Source: Dysosmobacter welbionis (lineage in GTDB: Bacteria; Bacillota; Clostridia; Oscillospirales; Oscillospiraceae). From it: a stretch of DNA of 64,000 nt. The stretch is from assembly GCF_005121165.3 (NCBI RefSeq), contig NZ_CP034413.3, positions 620,001 to 684,000 of the forward strand. The letters run 5' to 3'. Each line of letters opens with the position of its first letter. The stretch's first letter is position 1. A model generated the notes under the pieces. The model was not told the DNA's origin. It saw only the letters and a program-made list of their open reading frames with translations, and searched no databases. Below, in pieces: positions 1-7,975 of this stretch. Both the position numbers and the translations under genes were made by a program.

Positions 1-621
1 GGGCGCCACCCCCAACTCCACAGAAATCCAGTAGGCCACCAGGGAGGCGGTCAGACATGGAATGAACGCCACGTGGTACACCACGCCGATGCTGATGACC
101 ACGATGGCGAACACCGTGGCGGTAAGGGGTGTGCCGAACAAGGCGGAGAAAAACGCCGCCATGCCTGCCATGGTGGCGGTGCGCAGGTCCCGGTCATCCA
201 GATTGAAAAGGTTCCCCGCATGGCGGCCGATGGTGCCGCCCATCTGGAGAGCCGCGCCCTCCCGTCCGGCGCTGCCGCCGCACAGGTGGGTGAGAATTGT
301 CCCCAGGAAGATGGCGGGCAGCAGCCAGATGGACAGGGGCTTTCCGTGGTGTACCGCGTCGATGATGTCGTTGGTACCCTGGCCCTCCGTCTTTGTCAGC
401 TTGTAGAAGGCCACGATCACCAGTCCCGCCGCCGGCAGACACCACAACAGCCAGGGATGTTGCTCCCGCAGCTCTGTGGCCCGCTCCACACCGATGTGGA
501 ACAGGGAGCCCACCACGCCGCAGCAGACGCCGGTGACCAGCGCCACCGCCAGCCACTTGGCCATGGCCTGGACGTAAAGGCCCACGCGGGTGTGGCCATG
601 CTCCTTTTCCAATCCGTTCAC
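1..621 (-). CDS. ClC family chloride channel / H+-Cl- antiporter, C-terminus cut by window edge
   Basis: Integral membrane protein of the ClC family, which moves chloride or fluoride across the cytoplasmic membrane. The reading frame from a GTG at 621 gives 207 residues and is still open at base 1, so only the N-terminal half is present. Residues about 115-128 contain GGSAGREGAALQ, matching the conserved GREGP-type anion-filter segment with Ala in place of Pro. Several hydrophobic helices flank it. The GTG was chosen because GGGAAGGGA lies just upstream; the spacing is tight and a start a few codons later is possible. A -35/-10 pair at 668-696 fits this gene. Family sure; substrate not determined. 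Confidence 0.85.
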   Translation of the reverse strand, partial: MNGLEKEHGHTRVGLYVQAMAKWLAVALVTGVCCGVVGSLFHIGVERATELREQHPWLLWCLPAAGLVIVAFYKLTKTEGQGTNDIIDAVHHGKPLSIWLLPAIFLGTILTHLCGGSAGREGAALQMGGTIGRHAGNLFNLDDRDLRTATMAGMAAFFSALFGTPLTATVFAIVVISIGVVYHVAFIPCLTASLVAYWISVELGVAP

Positions 622-667
622 TTCCCTTCCCCGCCGCCGAAGGGCGGGCCGTGCTTGCAATGGAAAT

Positions 668-696
668 ATTATACGGCAGGCCGCCGTTCTTTGCAA
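668..696 (-). promoter_or_regulatory. Promoter of the ClC gene
   Basis: Read on the minus strand: -35 TTGCAA (691-696), a 17-base spacer, and -10 TATAAT (668-673), about 45 bases before the GTG start of the ClC gene. Confidence 0.7.
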
Positions 697-720
697 CAGG
701 CATGGTGCGCCACGCGAAAA

Positions 721-748
721 GGGCCGGTCCGAAAATCGGGCCGGCCCG
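721..748 (-). terminator. Terminator after the NhaC gene
   Basis: GC-rich hairpin, on the minus strand GGGCCGG-CCCGATTTTCGGA-CCGGCCC followed by TTTT, just downstream of the NhaC stop codon. Confidence 0.7.
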
Positions 749-767
749 TATTGTCAGGCAGACTCAA

Positions 768-2201
768 TCACTTTGCAGCAGCCTTTTTCCTGCCCCACAT
801 CTTGTTGCCGTCCTTGTCCCATATACCAAAGCCGGAGAAGGCGCAGAGGATGGAGAAGATGGGTACAATGAAGATGAACCAGCAATACGGGATATACTCC
901 GTGCCGCAGCCCAGTACCTCCATCACATACAGCGTGGCAACGCCCCAGGGGACGATGGGTGCACTCAGGGTCCCCGCATCCTCCAGCGTCCGGGAGAGGA
1001 CCCTGCGGTGGATGCCCATGCGGTCGAAGGCGTCCTCGAAGGTCTGCTCGGTGACGATGATGGCCACGGTCTGGCCGCCGGCCGTGAGGAAGTTGACGAT
1101 GTAGCAGTAGATCAGAGTGACGGTCACCAGGACGCCGCGGCTCTTGATGAACTTCAGCAGCACGTCCTTGGCCAGCACGTCCAGGATGCCGGTGGCGGTG
1201 ATGATGCCGCCCATGACGCTGGCTACCATGAAGGTGATCAGCAGACCGGTCATGCTGGTAATGCCGCCGCGGTTGAGCATCGGGTCCACAATGTCCACGC
1301 CGGTAGACAGTGTGAAGCCGTTGGCCGCATAGTTCATCAGCTCCACAAAGTTCACTCCCTGAAATACCATGGCGAACACGATGCTGACCACCACAGTGAG
1401 GCCCATACCCAGCAGGGCCGGCAGCTTGAACACCGACACCAGCAGCACCAGGATGGCGGGCAGGATCAGGATGGGATTGAGGTTGAAGTGCTCCGCCAGG
1501 GTGTCGCAGATCAGGTTGGCGCGAGTCGTATCCATCTCGCCGCCGCTATGCATCAGGCCGGCGGCGGTAAACAGCACCAGCGCCACCAGTGCAGCGGGAA
1601 TAGTGGTGTACATCATGGACCCGATGTGGTCATACAGGGGAACCCTGCTGACACCGGAGGCCAGGTTCGTGGTGTCGGACAGAGGGGACATCTTGTCGCC
1701 GAACCAGGCACCGCAGACCACCGCAGCAATGACCAGCGGTACCGGGATGGAAGTAGTGGAGGCCACGCCCACCAGGGCAATGCCCATGGTCGCCACGCTG
1801 CCGAAGGAGGTTCCGGTGAACTCCGCCGTCAGCCCGCTGAGGACGAAGGCCAGGGGCACCAGGATTTTCGGGGAGATCAGCTTCATGCCGTAGTACATCA
1901 GGGCCGGGACCGTGCCGCCGGCCATCCAGATGCCCACCAGCATGCCCACCATGATGACGATCAAAAATGTCGGGATGCAGTCGGACACCACTCGCAACAG
2001 CGTCCTTTCCACATCCGCCCAAGGGATATCCAGCAGGAGCGCGATTACCACGGCGATCAGGGCCGCGATGAACACGGACATAGTGGTGTCCACGCCCAGG
2101 TTGATGAGCGCCACCAGCACGGCCACGATCACCAGGAAGGAGATCACGGCGAAAGCCGGAGTTGGGGTCTTCCGCGTCTTGACTGTCTTTGTCTTATCCA
2201 T
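768..2201 (-). CDS. nhaC: NhaC family Na+/H+ antiporter
   Basis: Secondary transporter of the cytoplasmic membrane that exchanges sodium (or malate/lactate in related members) for protons. The 477-residue product has about 11-12 hydrophobic segments. Residues 164-179 read GAWFGDKMSPLSDTTN, the hallmark NhaC segment, and LTAEFTGTSFGSVATMG (about 124-140) is a second conserved block. The N-terminus is short and basic (KTKTVKTRKT). The ATG at 2201 is preceded by GAAGGGAGAA. It is the first of two minus-strand transporters, followed by its own hairpin. The NhaC family is secure; the exact substrate (Na+ only, or malate-Na+/lactate) cannot be read from sequence. Confidence 0.9.
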   Translation of the reverse strand: MDKTKTVKTRKTPTPAFAVISFLVIVAVLVALINLGVDTTMSVFIAALIAVVIALLLDIPWADVERTLLRVVSDCIPTFLIVIMVGMLVGIWMAGGTVPALMYYGMKLISPKILVPLAFVLSGLTAEFTGTSFGSVATMGIALVGVASTTSIPVPLVIAAVVCGAWFGDKMSPLSDTTNLASGVSRVPLYDHIGSMMYTTIPAALVALVLFTAAGLMHSGGEMDTTRANLICDTLAEHFNLNPILILPAILVLLVSVFKLPALLGMGLTVVVSIVFAMVFQGVNFVELMNYAANGFTLSTGVDIVDPMLNRGGITSMTGLLITFMVASVMGGIITATGILDVLAKDVLLKFIKSRGVLVTVTLIYCYIVNFLTAGGQTVAIIVTEQTFEDAFDRMGIHRRVLSRTLEDAGTLSAPIVPWGVATLYVMEVLGCGTEYIPYCWFIFIVPIFSILCAFSGFGIWDKDGNKMWGRKKAAAK

Positions 2202-2270
2202 TCTCGTTTCTCCCTTCTAGATTGTACGGCGGCGCGGGACCGCGCCCGCGGCGCCGCAGGAGTCCTCCGT

Positions 2271-3047
2271 TCAGCCCAGCAGCTCCCGGGTCAGGAATGC
2301 CAGAGCCGAGTCCATCCGGGCGGCCCGAAACGCACAGGATTTGAATCGGTGCTCCGCGCCATGGACCACCAGGAATTCCGCCCGGTCTCCATAGATCTCC
2401 TTGTACCGCTCCGAACAGTGGATGGAGGCCGTCACGTCCTCATCCCCGTGTACCAGATTCACGCGCTTGGTGAATTTGGCCGCCACGGCGTAAGGATCCA
2501 GCTCCAAGGCATCCTGATAGAAGCCCAGGCCCACCCGCAGGCCCTCGTAGTCTGCGTAGCCCTTCTCCTCGATGTCAGACACATCCACGCCGCAGAGCAT
2601 CTTGTGCTTCATGTTGTAGACCACGTCCGGCGCCGGGCACCACAGGCTCAGGGCGCACACGTCCGCATCCCGCAGGCCCGCCACCATGGAGGCCACACAT
2701 CCCCCCATGCTCAGGCCGTGGATCGCGATCCGGCTCTGGTCCACAAAGTCCAGACTCTTGACATAGTCCAAGATGGCAAGGCCGTCTTCCACCTCACTGG
2801 AGACAGTCATGTCCTCGAACCGCCCGTCGCTGTCGCCGCTGCCGGCAAAGTCGAACCGGACACTGGCGATCCCCCGCTCACACAGCCTGCGGGAGAGCTC
2901 CGTGTGGACGAAGTTGATCTCGTTCCGGTCGTCGCAGAAGCCGTGGAACAGGATCACAAAGGGTACTTTCCCCGGCCGCTGGTCTGGCACATGCAGCATC
3001 CCCCGTAGGGTCAGGCCGCGGCTCTCGCACTCCACATACCGTTCCAT
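2271..3047 (-). CDS. Alpha/beta hydrolase, esterase-like
   Basis: Cytoplasmic serine hydrolase of 258 residues. The oxyanion segment LFHGF is at about 33-37, the nucleophile elbow GLSMGG at 111-116 (Ser113), the acid in HGDED (about 202-204) and the catalytic His in GAEHRF (about 233). The FDFAGSGDSDG block (about 65-75) resembles cinnamoyl/feruloyl esterases such as Est1E, so a carboxylester substrate is likely. The ATG at 3047 was chosen because a strong AGGAGGAAGAG lies upstream; a longer frame from 3116 has no ribosome site. No signal peptide. It stands between nhaC and alr on the same strand with no evident shared pathway. Hydrolase is sure, substrate unknown. Confidence 0.85.
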   Translation of the reverse strand: MERYVECESRGLTLRGMLHVPDQRPGKVPFVILFHGFCDDRNEINFVHTELSRRLCERGIASVRFDFAGSGDSDGRFEDMTVSSEVEDGLAILDYVKSLDFVDQSRIAIHGLSMGGCVASMVAGLRDADVCALSLWCPAPDVVYNMKHKMLCGVDVSDIEEKGYADYEGLRVGLGFYQDALELDPYAVAAKFTKRVNLVHGDEDVTASIHCSERYKEIYGDRAEFLVVHGAEHRFKSCAFRAARMDSALAFLTRELLG

Positions 3048-3142
3048 CTCTCTTCCTCCTTTCTCCGCAGGCACCGTTCCGCTGGCCGGCCCCCGCTTGG
3101 TTTCTGATCTATGCAAAGCCGCTCCGCGGCCTCACATCTCAC

Positions 3143-4279
3143 TCAGGCCTCCTGCCGGAAGCAGCGCCCCTCCACCCGGGCGCCCAGGCGGCTGAACAGC
3201 TCGTTGGTAATGGTGCCGGCGTTCTCCGCCAGCTCCTCTGCGTAGATGACACAGTCCCCCTGGCGGCCGATGAACACCGCCTCGTCCCCCACCCGGACAT
3301 CTTCAATGCCGGTGACGTCCAGCATCAGCTGGTCCATACAGATCCGGCCGATGCCCTGGGCGTACTGTCCCCGGACGATGGCCCGCAGCTTTCCGCCGCT
3401 GAGGCAGCGGGGGATGCCGTCGGCGTAGCCGATGGAGACGGAGGCCACCTTGGTGGGCCGCTCCGCCCGGAAGATCCGGCCGTAGCTCACCGTCTCCCCG
3501 GGTCCGATCTCCCGCACAGAGGTGATCCGGGCCTTCAGGGTCATGACCGGCATGGGCTGCAGGTCCTCCCGCAGGTAGTCCGCCGCGCTGCTCTTGACGC
3601 CAAACATCAAAATGCCCAGGCGGGCGTAGTCATAGGCGTACTCCGGGTAGTTCACCGCCGCATAGCTGCTCAGAAGGTGAACCGTCCCCAGCTCCACGCC
3701 CCGGGCCTGGAGGGACTCCACCACGCTTTTGAAGGTCTCCGCCTGCCGGCGGGAAAAGTCCACATGTTCCTCCTCGTCCGTGTCCGCCACGCAGAGGTGG
3801 GAGTAGATGCCGGTGACCTGCAGGACGCCGTTCTCATACACCCGCCGGATGGCGTCCAGGTCCTCCGGCAGGAATCCGATGCGGTGCATACCCGTGTCCA
3901 CTGCGATATGTACCTTGAGGCGCACGCCGTTCTCCCGGCAGTAGGTCTCCAGCTGGGCGGCGTGGTCCGGGCAGGTGGCGGTCTGGGTCAGCCCGTGCTC
4001 TGCCAGCAGGTGGAAATACGCAGGGGCGCTGTATCCCAGGATCAGGATCTCCCCCTGGATGCCGGCCTCCCGCAGCTGGACCGCCTCGTCCAGCGTGGCA
4101 GTGGCAAAGTGGCGGATGCCCAGCTCCCACAGCTGGGCGGCCACCGCCCGCGCCCCGTGTCCGTAAGCGTCCGCCTTCACCACGCCCATGATCCGGCAGC
4201 CCGCTGGCAGAAGGCTCTGGTAGCGCCGGATGTTGTGGGCCAGGGCCTCCCTGTCCAATTCAATCCAAGTCCGATTCAT
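3143..4279 (-). CDS. alr: Alanine racemase
   Basis: PLP enzyme that interconverts L- and D-alanine, supplying D-Ala for peptidoglycan. The 378-residue length is typical. The PLP lysine is Lys35 in VVKADAYGHG, and the C-terminal beta domain carries SIGYADGIPR and IGRICMDQLMLDVT, which hold the second-face residues. The ATG at 4279 gives the usual MNRTWIELDREAL start. The gene is divergent from serC; the roughly 300-base gap holds the promoters. No membrane domain is present, unlike VanT-type serine racemases. Confident call. Confidence 0.95.
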   Translation of the reverse strand: MNRTWIELDREALAHNIRRYQSLLPAGCRIMGVVKADAYGHGARAVAAQLWELGIRHFATATLDEAVQLREAGIQGEILILGYSAPAYFHLLAEHGLTQTATCPDHAAQLETYCRENGVRLKVHIAVDTGMHRIGFLPEDLDAIRRVYENGVLQVTGIYSHLCVADTDEEEHVDFSRRQAETFKSVVESLQARGVELGTVHLLSSYAAVNYPEYAYDYARLGILMFGVKSSAADYLREDLQPMPVMTLKARITSVREIGPGETVSYGRIFRAERPTKVASVSIGYADGIPRCLSGGKLRAIVRGQYAQGIGRICMDQLMLDVTGIEDVRVGDEAVFIGRQGDCVIYAEELAENAGTITNELFSRLGARVEGRCFRQEA

Positions 4280-4483
4280 CTATCTCCCTGCCGCCGCAGT
4301 GCGGCGGCGCTCCCTTCCCAAAATTCTTGATCCCGTCAAGAGGTCATACCAATGGCAATTTTTTTCAGAATACCCGAAGTCTGCCAAAAAAGCAAGTTTT
4401 CTGCAAGTTTTTTTGTGCCCCTAAAACTTTTTACGGGCTGTCCGCCGTCCTCTCTCACAGGCGGACTCATCCCGCTTTTCCGG

Positions 4484-4511
4484 TTGATTCTTTCCAATTC
4501 TGTGCTATACT
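4484..4511 (+). promoter_or_regulatory. Promoter of serC
   Basis: -35 TTGATT (4484-4489), 16-base spacer, -10 TATACT (4506-4511), about 70 bases before the serC ATG. The 4280-4583 gap is otherwise A/T-rich with a small GCCGCA/TGCGGC hairpin near alr. Confidence 0.6.
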
Positions 4512-4583
4512 GGAAGAGGAAACAGACAGATGTCTGCGCGCCGATGCGAAACCCCAGAACAAAAAAGTTTGGAGGAAATGAGT

Positions 4584-5672
4584 ATGAAATACGGACGTAC
4601 CTATAATTTCTCCGCCGGACCCGCCATGATGCCGGAGGAGGTCTTGGAGGAGATCGCCGCCGAGATGATGAATTACCGGGGCAGCGGCATGTGCGTCATG
4701 GAGATGAGCCACCGCTCCAAGGTCTTTCAGCAGATCCGGGACGAGGCCGAGGCGGACCTGCGTCAGCTGATGGGCATTCCCGACAACTACAAGGTTCTGT
4801 TCGTTCAGGGCGGCGGCACCGTGCAGTTCGCCATGGTGCCCATGAATCTGATGAAGAACGGCGTGGCCTGCTATGTGGAGACCGGCAACTGGTCAAAGAA
4901 GGCCATCAAGGAGGCCCAGAAGTACGGTGAGGTGAAGATCGTCGCCTCCTCCGCGGACAAGAACTTCTCCTACATCCCCGACTGCTCCGATCTGGACATC
5001 CCCGACAACGCAGATTACGTCTATATCTGCGAGAACGAGACCATCAACGGCACCACCTATTTCCATCTGCCCAACACCAAGGGCAAGATCCTTGTGTCGG
5101 ATCAGTCCTCCATGTTCCTCTCCCGTCCCTGCGATGTCACCAAGTACGGCCTGATCTGGGCGGGCGTACAGAAGAATGTGGGTCCCGCCGGCATGGCGGT
5201 GGTCATCATCCGGGAGGACCTGTTGCGGGAGGACCTGCCCCAGTTCGTGCCCACTTACATGAGTTACAAGACCCATGCGGACAATGACTCCCTGTACAAC
5301 ACTCCCAACTGCTGGGCCATCTACTGCTGCGGCAAGGTCTTCAAGTACCTGTTGGCAAACGGCGGACTGGAGGCCATGAACAAGCGCAACGAGGAAAAGG
5401 CCGCGGTGCTGTACGATTTCCTGGACCAGAGCAAGTTCTTCACCGGTGCTGTCCGCAAGGAGGACCGTTCCCTGATGAACGTGCCCTTCGTCACCCCCAG
5501 CAAGGAGCAGGATGCCGATGTGGTGGCCGCCTCCAAGGCCGCCGGCTTCGACAACCTGAAGGGCCACAAGAGCGTGGGCGGCCTGCGGGCGTCCATCTAT
5601 AATGCCATGCCCAAGGAGGGCGTGGAGGCCCTGGTGGAGTTCCTGAAGAAGTACGAGGCAGAGCACGCGTAA
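4584..5672 (+). CDS. serC: Phosphoserine aminotransferase
   Basis: PLP enzyme that converts 3-phosphohydroxypyruvate and glutamate to O-phosphoserine and 2-oxoglutarate (serine biosynthesis, second step). The N-terminal YNFSAGPAMMPEEVLEE is diagnostic, the phosphate/substrate loop includes FVQGGGTVQFA, and the PLP lysine is Lys197 in GVQKNVGPAG. At 362 residues it has the usual length. ATG 4584 has GGAGG eight bases upstream; ATG 4578 is too close to it. serA, the preceding pathway enzyme, lies 560 bases downstream on the same strand. No phosphoserine phosphatase is in view. Confidence 0.96.
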   Translation: MKYGRTYNFSAGPAMMPEEVLEEIAAEMMNYRGSGMCVMEMSHRSKVFQQIRDEAEADLRQLMGIPDNYKVLFVQGGGTVQFAMVPMNLMKNGVACYVETGNWSKKAIKEAQKYGEVKIVASSADKNFSYIPDCSDLDIPDNADYVYICENETINGTTYFHLPNTKGKILVSDQSSMFLSRPCDVTKYGLIWAGVQKNVGPAGMAVVIIREDLLREDLPQFVPTYMSYKTHADNDSLYNTPNCWAIYCCGKVFKYLLANGGLEAMNKRNEEKAAVLYDFLDQSKFFTGAVRKEDRSLMNVPFVTPSKEQDADVVAASKAAGFDNLKGHKSVGGLRASIYNAMPKEGVEALVEFLKKYEAEHA

Positions 5673-5678
5673 CGGCTT

Positions 5679-5705
5679 TCCATGGGGGACCTGCTCCCCC
5701 ATGGA
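5679..5705 (+). terminator. Hairpin after serC
   Basis: Perfect 10-base inverted repeat TCCATGGGGG / CCCCCATGGA with a 7-base loop, directly after the serC stop. No T-run follows, so it may stabilise the 3' end or attenuate transcription rather than stop it. Confidence 0.5.
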
Positions 5706-5713
5706 GGCCCCCC

Positions 5714-5797
5714 GTCAGTCTGCAGACTGGTGAACGCCGCCCAAGGCGTCTGAGTCGGGGAATTTTCGGCAGGTACACGCCCTGCGGAAAAGGATTA
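5714..5797. repeat. Structured intergenic element, copy 1
   Basis: Starts with a palindromic hairpin (CAGTCTGCAGACTG), then CGCCCAAGGCG, GAGTC, and ATTTTCGGCAGGTACA paired with CCCTGCGGAAAAG. The same order of blocks occurs at 25113-25246 between aconitase and icd. The hairpin arms differ in sequence but keep pairing. It may be a noncoding RNA motif or a small mobile palindromic element. Confidence 0.5.
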
Positions 5798-6232
5798 AAA
5801 ATTCTTCTTTTGCCTCCGGCAAAAGAACTGGGGAAACCGGCGAAGCGCCGCCAGCGGTCTCGAAAGCGAGCCGATTTCGAGACCGCGGCGCGATTGGCGG
5901 CCCAAAAGGGCCGGGAATCGCAATGCCGCAACGGTGTAGCCCCCACGATTTCTACCAGCCCCCTTCCTTTTGTGCGGGTGGGAGAGCGAGTGGAACACGC
6001 CAGGCGTATCTCCACTCTTCACGCTCCACATCTTCACTCCGGTGAAGCCAGAGAGGCTTCGCCTTCCCCCTTCCTGCGATGGAGTCCGGAGCGTCAGGCA
6101 GACTGCCGTACGCGCAGCTCCTATCTCTGAACTCCACTCTCACGGAGGCGCCTGTCCCCCAATGGGCGTTTGGGGTTTCCGACATTGGCACCCCTGGGGT
6201 GTGCCGGAAATGTATGAAAAGGGGTATTATAT
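5798..6232. other. Gene-free structured region before serA
   Basis: No convincing gene. It contains several hairpins: TTCTTTTGCC/GGCAAAAGAA (about 5803-5825), GGTCTCGAAA/TTTCGAGACC (about 5857-5884), GGCCC/GGGCC (about 5899-5912), and a nested stem GAGTGGA/TCCACTC enclosing ACGCC/GGCGT (about 5988-6019). Short open frames here on both strands look like translations of a repetitive intergenic sequence. A T-box was considered for a serine gene but the antiterminator consensus is absent. Confidence 0.4.
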
Positions 6233-7144
6233 ATGGCATTAAGAGTTTTGGTTACCGATGGGATGGATGCTGGCGCAATGGAACAGCTGCGCAAGGATGG
6301 ATATGAAGTCATCGAGCAGTTCTATGAGCCCGATCAGCTGGGCGCAGCCCTGCGGGACTTCGACGTGGTTATCATCCGCAGCGCCACCAAGATCAAGGAG
6401 CCGCAGATCGACGCCGCCGCAGGCAGCCGCCTGAAGCTCATCATCCGGGCCGGCGTCGGTGTAGACAACATCGCAGTCAAATACGCAGAGGAACACGGCA
6501 TCCAGGTGAAGAACACGCCCCGCGCCTCCTCCAACGCGGTGGCGGAGCTGGCTCTGGCCCTGTTGTTCTCCTGTGCCCGGAACATCTCCATCGCGGGCCA
6601 CACCATGCGGGAGAACAAGTGGGAGAAGAAAGCCTACTCCAAGGGCTTTGAGCTCTCCGGCAAGACTATGGGCGTCATCGGCTATGGCCGGATCGGCCAG
6701 CTGGTGGGCGCCAAGGGTCAAGCCCTGGGCATGAATGTGCTGTCCGTGGTCCACCGCAACAAGCCGGAGGGCTGCGAGTGCGAGACCATGCACTTTGTCA
6801 CTATGGACGAGCTGCTCTCCCAGTCCGACATCGTCGTCCTCTGTGCCCCCAGTGGCGACAAGCCCCTGGTGGATGCGGAGTCCCTTGCGAAGATGAAGGA
6901 TGGCGTGGTGATCATCAACGTCTCCCGGGGTGCCAACGTGAACGAGGCCGCCCTGCTGGACGCTCTGAACTCCGGCAAGGTCAAGGCCGCCGGTCTGGAC
7001 GTGTGGCTGAGCGAGAAGGATCCCAACTGGGCCCTGGCCTCCCACCCGGCTGTCTCCTGCACGCCCCACATCGGCGCAGGCACCAAAGAAGCTCAGAAAC
7101 GCATCGGCGCGGAATTGGTGGACATTGTAGAGAACTTCGGCTGA
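6233..7144 (+). CDS. serA: D-3-phosphoglycerate dehydrogenase, short form
   Basis: NAD-dependent oxidation of 3-phosphoglycerate to phosphohydroxypyruvate, the first step of serine synthesis. The 303 residues comprise the substrate domain and an embedded Rossmann domain (GYGRIG, residues 150-155) with the catalytic Arg in INVSRG (about 228), the Glu loop, and the His in TPHIGAG (about 281). The C-terminal ACT regulatory domain of longer SerA is absent, so serine feedback through ACT is not expected. The ATG at 6233 follows AAAAGGGG. Genomic pairing with serC supports SerA over other 2-hydroxyacid dehydrogenases. Confidence 0.92.
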   Translation: MALRVLVTDGMDAGAMEQLRKDGYEVIEQFYEPDQLGAALRDFDVVIIRSATKIKEPQIDAAAGSRLKLIIRAGVGVDNIAVKYAEEHGIQVKNTPRASSNAVAELALALLFSCARNISIAGHTMRENKWEKKAYSKGFELSGKTMGVIGYGRIGQLVGAKGQALGMNVLSVVHRNKPEGCECETMHFVTMDELLSQSDIVVLCAPSGDKPLVDAESLAKMKDGVVIINVSRGANVNEAALLDALNSGKVKAAGLDVWLSEKDPNWALASHPAVSCTPHIGAGTKEAQKRIGAELVDIVENFG

Positions 7145-7159
7145 TCAGCATTCCCGGTC

Positions 7160-7196
7160 AAACGCCCCTCCCGTTTTCACGGGAGGGGCGTTTTTC
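7160..7196 (+). terminator. Rho-independent terminator of serA
   Basis: ACGCCCCTCCCG - TTTTCA - CGGGAGGGGCGT followed by TTTT; a very strong stem. Confidence 0.9.
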
Positions 7197-7258
7197 TGTG
7201 CCGTCTTTCCGATTTTTTCTTTTTCCGTAAATTGTTCCTATATTTTTATAATTTTTTA

Positions 7259-7300
7259 ACTGCCATCTCTATTTACTTTTCAAAGTTGGCAGTGTATAAT
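7259..7300 (+). promoter_or_regulatory. Promoter and candidate BusR operator upstream of the opu operon
   Basis: -35 TTTACT (7272-7277), 17-base spacer, -10 TATAAT (7295-7300). A 7-base inverted repeat, ACTGCCA (7259-7265) and TGGCAGT (7287-7293), is separated by 21 bases and brackets the -35. BusR-type regulators are known to bind two half-sites about 22 bases apart, so this is a good operator candidate for the gene that follows. Confidence 0.6.
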
Positions 7301-7335
7301 AGGGGCCATACAATCGCAGAACAGAAGGTGATGGC

Positions 7336-7965
7336 TTGAGGCAGGCAGTTGTCCCGTCCCAGTATCTGCAGATCGCTTTGGATCTGGCTACCCGCATCGC
7401 CCAAGGTGAGTTGACGGAGGGCAGCCGGATTTACGGTCGGTCGGTGCTGGCGTCGGAGTACGGGGTATCCCCGGAGACGATCCGCAAGGCCCTACGGCTG
7501 CTGGCGGACATGAAGGTGGTGGATGTGAAGCCCCAGAGCGGGGCCGTAGTCCTCTCCGCCGACAGCGCCCGCCGGTACATCGAAAACTTCTCCGAGGATG
7601 CGGACATCCATTCCCTGCGCCTCCAGCTGAAGGCGCTGCTGGCGGAGTCCGCCGAGGTGAACCGGCGCATGGCGGACACCGTGTCGGCCCTGGTAAAAGG
7701 GCAGGACACATTTGCTGCGGCCGGTCAGCCCCTCCCCAACTATGAGGTCCCTGTCCCCAAGGACTCTCCTCTCATCGGCAAGAGCATCGGGGAGCTGAAA
7801 TTCTGGCAGTCCACCGGCGGCACCATCGTGGCCATCCGGCGGGGCCAGACGGTGATCCTCTCCCCCGGTCCCTATGCCGAACTGTACAGCGGCGACGTCA
7901 TCATCCTGGTGGGAAGCCCCAGCGCCGCAGAGGCCGCCCACCGGCTAGTAACGACAAAGGAGTGA
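7336..7965 (+). CDS. busR: GntR-type regulator with RCK_C domain (BusR-like, c-di-AMP responsive)
   Basis: Cytoplasmic transcription factor of 209 residues. An N-terminal winged helix (about 10-75, GRSVLASEYGVSPETIRKAL) is followed by a linker and a C-terminal TrkA-C/RCK_C domain (about 128-207, DSPLIGKSIGELKFWQS). This is the architecture of BusR, which represses compatible-solute uptake when bound to c-di-AMP. It directly precedes the OpuC-type operon (10-base gap), as BusR does beside busAB, and a widely spaced dyad lies at its promoter. The start is TTG 7336 with GAAGGTGAT upstream; the nearby ATG at 7331 runs into a stop. Function by homology and context. Confidence 0.8.
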   Translation: MRQAVVPSQYLQIALDLATRIAQGELTEGSRIYGRSVLASEYGVSPETIRKALRLLADMKVVDVKPQSGAVVLSADSARRYIENFSEDADIHSLRLQLKALLAESAEVNRRMADTVSALVKGQDTFAAAGQPLPNYEVPVPKDSPLIGKSIGELKFWQSTGGTIVAIRRGQTVILSPGPYAELYSGDVIILVGSPSAAEAAHRLVTTKE

Positions 7966-7975
7966 AGGCAGCGAT

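Noticed and set aside
651-3008. 785-codon plus-strand open frame opposite nhaC and the hydrolase
   Set aside because: It is antisense to two clear genes, has low-complexity His/Gln/Asp-rich content that comes from the reverse complement of GC-rich codons, and no ribosome site.
5940-6232. T-box leader for serA
   Set aside because: GAGTGGAACACGCC looks like part of a T-box but the AGGGTGGNACCGCG core, specifier loop and terminator are absent.
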